From Scatomonas sp963928055 (GTDB lineage: Bacteria > Bacillota > Clostridia > Lachnospirales > Lachnospiraceae): a DNA stretch of 64,000 nt. Every line of letters begins with the position of its first letter. The first letter of the stretch is position 1. The stretch is taken from assembly GCA_963928055.1 (NCBI GenBank), contig CAWVDN010000001.1, positions 1,488,001 through 1,552,000 of the forward strand. The letters are read 5' to 3'. The translations under genes and the position numbers were made by a program. The notes below the pieces were generated by a model. It was not told the origin of the DNA. It saw nothing but the letters and a program-made list of their open reading frames with translations, and searched no databases. This document shows positions 60,066-64,000 of this stretch, piece after piece.

Positions 60066-61643
60066 ATGAATCATACAACCCTTGAAAAAAAGGCATCCAC
60101 CAAAAACGGCATAGGCCGCATGGTCTTTTCCCTGCTGGTCCTTCTGCTGGATATCTGGTTCCTGATTTCCCTGTTCACCTCCCTGAACCGTTACGCAGTC
60201 TGGATCGACGGGGCCACACGGCTGTCTGCTCTGATCCTGGTACTGGCGATCTACGGGCGGAACCAGACCAGTAGCATGAAGACCCCCTGGATCATCCTGA
60301 TCCTGCTGTTCCCCATTCTGGGAGTGGGCCTATATCTCATTGTGGGCCTTAACAGCAGCACCTGGAAGATGAAACGCCGCTATCAGAAGATCAACCAGAC
60401 CCTGCAGCCCCTTCTTAAGGCCCCCGGACAGGACAGGGCTTTTCAGAAGCTGAAAGAGGAAGATCCCCAGCTGGCCGCGGTTTCCCATTACCTGATCCGC
60501 AGAAGTTCCTACCCTCTCTACGAAAATACAGAGGTCCGGTATTTCAGCCAGGCGGAAAAGGCTCTGGAGGCTCTGAAAGCCGCTCTGCGGCAGGCGGAAC
60601 ATTTTATATTCATGGAATACTTTGCCATTGAAGACAGCACGGCCTGGCAGGGGATCCAGGAAATCCTGGAAGACCGGGTCCGGGCCGGCGTGGAAGTCCG
60701 GGTTTTTTACGATGATATGGGTTCTATCGGATTTGTCAGCACAGGTTTCCGGGATAAGCTGAGACGCGCCGGGATCCGGTGCCGGGTCTTTAATCCCTTT
60801 TTCCCAGGTCTGAACCTGTTTCTCAACAACCGGGATCACCGCAAGCTTACGGTGATCGACGGAAAAGTGGGCTTCACCGGCGGCTACAACCTGGCGGATG
60901 AATATTTTAACATTACGCGCCCCTACGGAACCTGGAAGGACACCGGGGTTTGCATCACCGGTGCCGCGGTCCGCAGTCTGACCCTTACCTTTCTGGAAAA
61001 CTGGAATGCCGTTCGGGACAACCGCCGGGAAAAATACCCCATGGAAAAAGATCTCCGGGCCTGGCTGCCGGACCCGGCGCCTCTGCCGGACGCCCTGGGC
61101 TTTGTGCAGCCCTACGCGGACAGCCCTATGGACGGGGAGCATGTGGGGGAGGATGTATACATCTCCCTGGCGGAAAAAGCGGTGGATTACTGCTGGTTTG
61201 TGACCCCCTATCTGATCCTCACTGATGAGATGATCCATGCCCTGGGGCTGGCCGCCCGGCGGGGAGTGGACGTCCGAATCATCACCCCCGGGATCCCCGA
61301 CAAAAAACTGGTGTACAAGGTTACCCGCTCCTACTATCATTCTCTCACCCGCAGCGGCGTCCGGATCTATGAGTGGACCCCCGGCTTCTGCCACTGCAAA
61401 ATGTGCGTCATGGACGACCGGGCCGCCGCCTGCGGCACCATCAACCTGGATTACCGGAGCCTGTATCACCATTTTGAAAACGGCTGCCTCTACATGAAAT
61501 GCGATGCCGTACTGGATACGAAAAAAGATTTTGAAGTTCTTATGTCGGAAAGCCGGGAGGTGACGGAACAGTACACCAACGGCCGCAGCGCCGGCCTGCG
61601 GCTTTGGCAGCTGTTCCTGCGGCTTTTCGCCCCCCTGATGTAA
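60066..61643 (+). CDS. cls: Cardiolipin synthase (phospholipase D type)
   Basis: A 525-residue membrane enzyme joining phosphatidylglycerol units. Two N-terminal membrane segments (about 18-85) are followed by two HKD motifs: HRKLTVID with His258, and HCKMCVMDD with His443, which keeps His-x-Lys-x4-Asp. ATG 60066 follows AAAGGAAAGAGAG. The 200-base gap upstream holds an AT-rich promoter region and a small GTCC/GGAC hairpin. Confidence 0.94.
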   Translation: MNHTTLEKKASTKNGIGRMVFSLLVLLLDIWFLISLFTSLNRYAVWIDGATRLSALILVLAIYGRNQTSSMKTPWIILILLFPILGVGLYLIVGLNSSTWKMKRRYQKINQTLQPLLKAPGQDRAFQKLKEEDPQLAAVSHYLIRRSSYPLYENTEVRYFSQAEKALEALKAALRQAEHFIFMEYFAIEDSTAWQGIQEILEDRVRAGVEVRVFYDDMGSIGFVSTGFRDKLRRAGIRCRVFNPFFPGLNLFLNNRDHRKLTVIDGKVGFTGGYNLADEYFNITRPYGTWKDTGVCITGAAVRSLTLTFLENWNAVRDNRREKYPMEKDLRAWLPDPAPLPDALGFVQPYADSPMDGEHVGEDVYISLAEKAVDYCWFVTPYLILTDEMIHALGLAARRGVDVRIITPGIPDKKLVYKVTRSYYHSLTRSGVRIYEWTPGFCHCKMCVMDDRAAACGTINLDYRSLYHHFENGCLYMKCDAVLDTKKDFEVLMSESREVTEQYTNGRSAGLRLWQLFLRLFAPLM

Positions 61644-61662
61644 AAGGCCGGGATGGCCCGTT

Positions 61663-63107
61663 TCAGGGCAAACGGATCACACAGTCATATTCCTTCCCGG
61701 CCTCTTCCAGTTCCCGGTCCGTCAGACCGGCGGCCGCCTCCACATAGGGCGACCAGAGGAAATAGCGGAACACATACCGCACTTCCCCGCTGGAAACCTG
61801 TCCTTCCTCATCGGAAGCAATGATCAGATACCTCTTCTCGTCCGCCTCTCCGCCCGGGTACCACCGGTCCCCCACCAGGGCTTCCGCCCGGCCCGGCAGA
61901 GAGGCCTCATATTCTTCCCGGATGGCAAGCAGGCCTCCGATCTCCGAATACAGAAAATTTACCGCCAAAAGAAAGGTCCCCAGGACCGCGTACTGATACC
62001 GGCGCTTGGCCGCCGGGGAAGAATAGGCCCGGTAAGCGCCTCTCTCGTCGATCCCCACAGAAAAAGATCCTTCCAGCCTGCCTTCCGCCCAGAGGAGCAG
62101 CAGCCCGGCGGACAGGGTGACGCCGCTGCAGGCGTACCGCTCAAAGCCGGCCAGGCGCAGCGCTTCCTCTTCCGGCATAGAGTACAGGTACAGATACAGC
62201 AGGCCTTCGTAGTAAACCAGGGTCAGAAGCAGCACCGGCGCCAGGATCCTCCAGGGCTTCCAGGAAGGCTTTCTTTCCAGGCGAACGTAAATGGATAGGG
62301 CCCCGCCGTTCCGGCAAAAAAAAGCCCGGTGCTTTTTACAATGCCTGTAAAGCCCAGCAGCAGGATCTGCCCGACCAGAAGCCGGGAGTCCTTCTGTTCC
62401 ACCCGAGAATAGGAAACAGATCCCAGGGCCAGCAAGGGCAGCAGGAAATCCACCAGCAGGTTATTGATCCGCACCGTAAGATTCAGATAAGACAGCATGG
62501 AGCAGCCCATGGCCAGAAACGAGTAGAGCAGGAACCGCCGCCTCTCTCTTACGATGCCGAAAATGGCCAGAAAACAGGCCAGGAGCACGCTGTTCTGGGC
62601 CAGGAGCAGAATTCCCTGGGCATGTCCGGCATACCGGCAGATATAGAAAAGAAACAGGCTGATCCCCGGAGGATAATCCCGGAAGGGGATCAGGACCGTA
62701 TCCGCCCCAGGCAGTTTCCCCGCGCCAAGAAGGTATTTTACCATCAGGGCCCAGTGGGAAAAATTGTCATAATGGGTCAGTTTCAGACAGAGGCTGAGGA
62801 AAAGAAAAACCAGGATCCCTGTCCCGATACAGACCCGCTCCAGGGTCCACCCGGGAAAAGAAAGCTTTTTCCGGCAGGCCCGGGCCAGAAAGCAGGAAAA
62901 ACCGGCCAGCCCGGCAGAGAGGCTCAGATTCGCGAAAAGAATCAGCTCTCCCGCCAGGGCCCCTATAAAAAGGAAGAGGCTGATCCCGGCGGCACAGAAA
63001 AGAGGCATAAACCAGAACCGGATCCTCCACAGTCCCCGGAGGGCAAAAAAATACCCGGCCATAGACAGAAGCAGCAGGCAGATTCCCGCGGGATTTACCG
63101 GTTCCAT
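61663..63107 (-). pseudogene. GT-C-type glycosyltransferase-like membrane protein, frameshifted in a run of eight T
   Basis: The first 270 residues or so (ATG 63107) form about ten membrane segments with HYDNFSHWALMVKYLL and DYPPGISLFLFY, patterns of PMT-like GT-C glycosyltransferases. The frame closes shortly after KSTGLFF at a run of eight A/T (62316-62323). Adding one T continues smoothly as CRNGGALSIYVRLERK, then LLLTLVYYEGLLYLYLY and 190 further residues of membrane and extracytoplasmic sequence to the stop at 61663. Together they give one ~480-residue protein. It may be a decayed gene, a sequencing artefact, or a phase-variable switch. Confidence 0.65.
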
Positions 63108-63117
63108 GTTTTGTATC

Positions 63118-63546
63118 TCACCTCTTTCCTTTCCATCGGGCCTGAAGGTTCCATCGGATCTCATCGTATACGGTCATCCAGGGATCCAGCTCCCGGGGCA
63201 GGGAATGCTCCCGGTCATGAATGATCTGCAGCCAGTGGCGGCGGCTGGTCTCATCCGCCGGTTCTACGGAAGCGGTCAGCTTTTCTTCTCCCCGGTAAAC
63301 ACAGCGGGCCTTCAGCTCCGCCCGGTAATGCTCCGTCACCACCCGGATCCGGAAGGACTCTCCTTTCGCGGGCAGGCTTCTTTTTTCTCCTGCCTGTTTT
63401 CCGGGAAGCGCCAGGGCAATGCCCTCCTCCGACACATCCAGAGTCACGGTCTCCAGGCTCCCGCCGGGAAAATCGCACCGGGCCGTTTCCCGGGCTTTGA
63501 TCCGGTCTGAGATCCTCCGGGATTCCCGTCCCAGCATAATGCTCAT
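63118..63546 (-). pseudogene. PilZ-domain C-terminal part of a probable cellulose-synthase-like glycosyltransferase, 5' end missing
   Basis: About 140 residues. ISDRIKARETARCDF and TLDVSEEGIALALPG form a PilZ domain, which binds cyclic di-GMP (the RxxxR motif looks altered). The ending RRHWLQIIHDREHSLPREL followed by DPWMTVYDEIRWN resembles the tail of BcsA-like glycosyltransferases. No ribosome site precedes the possible ATGs at 63546 and 63537. Upstream of about 63,560 the DNA becomes AT-rich and unrelated, so the catalytic part was probably replaced by insertion or recombination. It follows the same strand as the GT-C gene and may have formed an exopolysaccharide unit with it. It could instead be a short stand-alone PilZ protein. 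Confidence 0.6.
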
Positions 63547-63639
63547 GTGCCGTAAAGTAACACACAAGAATTTGATAGACAGCAGCCCATTATTTCCGTG
63601 TAACAAAGAGAAAGCAATACACAATTTACATCTGAATGA

Positions 63640-63645
63640 TATAAT
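63640..63645 (+). promoter_or_regulatory. Probable -10 element for the XRE regulator
   Basis: A perfect TATAAT with a weak TACACA 16 bases upstream (63618-63623), about 140 bases before the start at 63784. Confidence 0.45.
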
Positions 63646-63678
63646 ACTTTTAGGGCAGAGCAAGGGGAAAATTAAGGT

Positions 63679-63725
63679 CTACGCTCCGTAGATATTCCGC
63701 AGATATAAGGAACTCTACGCTCCGT
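63679..63725 (+). repeat. Two direct repeats of CTACGCTCCGT upstream of the XRE gene
   Basis: CTACGCTCCGT occurs at 63679-63689 and 63715-63725, 36 bases apart start to start. The first copy is part of a short palindrome (CTACG, CTC, CGTAG). Placement between promoter and start codon suggests binding sites for the regulator itself. Confidence 0.55.
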
Positions 63726-63783
63726 GTGTGTTTATTAAATTACCCATCACCTACAATAAAGGCAGAAAGGAGGACAGAAACTA

Positions 63784-64000
63784 ATGGACCAAATCCGAAT
63801 CGGCAAATTTATAGCCGAATCAAGAAAATCAATGAACCTTACCCAAAGGCAACTTGCCGACGCACTTTCCATTAGTGACAAAACAATTTCCAAATGGGAG
63901 TGTGGAAAAGGACTTCCCGAAGTTTCGCTCATGCTACCATTGTGTGCGGCATTAGATATTACTGTCAATGATTTGCTTTCGGGTGAAAAGGTTTCCTCAA
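63784..64000 (+). CDS. XRE-family HTH regulator, 3' end outside window
   Basis: The first 72 residues of a transcription factor. The HTH is RKSMNLTQRQLADALSISDK with TISKWECGKGLPE, then LPLCAALDITVNDLLSGE, a common pattern for clostridial XRE proteins with a longer C-terminal part. AAAGGAGG precedes the ATG. The gene lies in AT-rich DNA unlike the rest of the window and is probably the first gene of an acquired segment. Confidence 0.85.
   Translation, partial: MDQIRIGKFIAESRKSMNLTQRQLADALSISDKTISKWECGKGLPEVSLMLPLCAALDITVNDLLSGEKVSS

Noticed and set aside
1..64000. CRISPR arrays, tRNA and rRNA genes, transposases
   Set aside because: No regularly spaced repeats, no cloverleaf with a recognisable T-arm, and no transposase or integrase motif were seen when reading the sequence; this was by eye, so short or degenerate cases could be missed.

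Overview
The window reads as a chromosomal segment of a GC-rich (high-50s % by eye) endospore-forming Firmicute of the Lachnospiraceae type. The reasons are SpoVT, SpmA, RicT, strong AGGAGG ribosome sites, many TGATG/ATGA stop-start overlaps, a Clostridia-style Tad pilus locus with DUF5702 and Flp1-type pilin genes, and several small conserved proteins I associate with that family. No tRNA, rRNA, CRISPR array, transposase or integrase was seen. The last ~450 bases turn AT-rich and look like the start of foreign DNA.

Layout. 1-5.2 kb: an ABC ATPase cut by the window edge, a two-gene operon (small conserved protein plus secreted nuclease lipoprotein) behind an extended -10 promoter with an operator-like palindrome, and a tandem pair of paralogous HTH proteins. 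5.2-8.7 kb: an ECF sigma factor, a DUF4367-type membrane protein and a DUF6147-like secreted protein on the minus strand, interrupted by a plus-strand murG; then a HIT protein. 8.8-19.7 kb: an orphan histidine kinase facing a 12-gene minus-strand Tad pilus operon (prepilin peptidase, TadZ, CpaF/TadA, TadB, TadC, Flp1 pilin, DUF5702, two TadE-like pseudopilins, a second minimal prepilin peptidase, FHA protein, rhomboid protease). 19.8-22.9 kb: a large membrane-anchored extracytoplasmic protein and a small conserved protein. 23-25 kb: two convergent genes (membrane protein and sugar-binding lipoprotein), both broken by homopolymer frameshifts. 25.1-26.7 kb: an RluA-type pseudouridine synthase and, upstream of it, a strikingly AT-rich stretch of about 720 nt with its own promoter and terminator and no convincing reading frame, which I read as a large non-coding RNA.

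26.8-45.6 kb is mostly housekeeping: aconitase-family hydratase, a two-component system, D-2-hydroxyacid dehydrogenase, glucose-6-phosphate isomerase, MTA/SAH nucleosidase, a TSCPD protein, a beta-CASP metallo-hydrolase, SpmA, a UroD-type methyltransferase, then a replication/translation cluster (holB-ricT-trmN6-rsmI) and a guanylate-kinase-like protein. 45.6-53.7 kb: SpoVT, a G3E (CobW-type) GTPase coupled to a radical SAM protein with Tes/MJ0619-like cysteine spacing, a second UroD-type methyltransferase, ribokinase, Lgt, a homocysteine S-methyltransferase-family protein and a PrsA-like foldase. 53.7-60 kb: mfd and pth, then a second G3E GTPase with a DUF1980-like tail next to a cation diffusion facilitator, suggesting metal homeostasis. 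60-64 kb: cardiolipin synthase, a frameshifted GT-C-like membrane protein, the C-terminal PilZ part of what looks like a cellulose-synthase-like glycosyltransferase, and a partial XRE regulator in AT-rich DNA.

The most unusual items are the AT-rich RNA candidate at 25.8-26.6 kb, a hairpin element present twice (32.65 and 46.26 kb), the G3E GTPase/radical SAM pair, the G3E-DUF1980 fusion next to a metal exporter, the HTH paralog pair, and homopolymer frameshifts in three surface or secreted genes.
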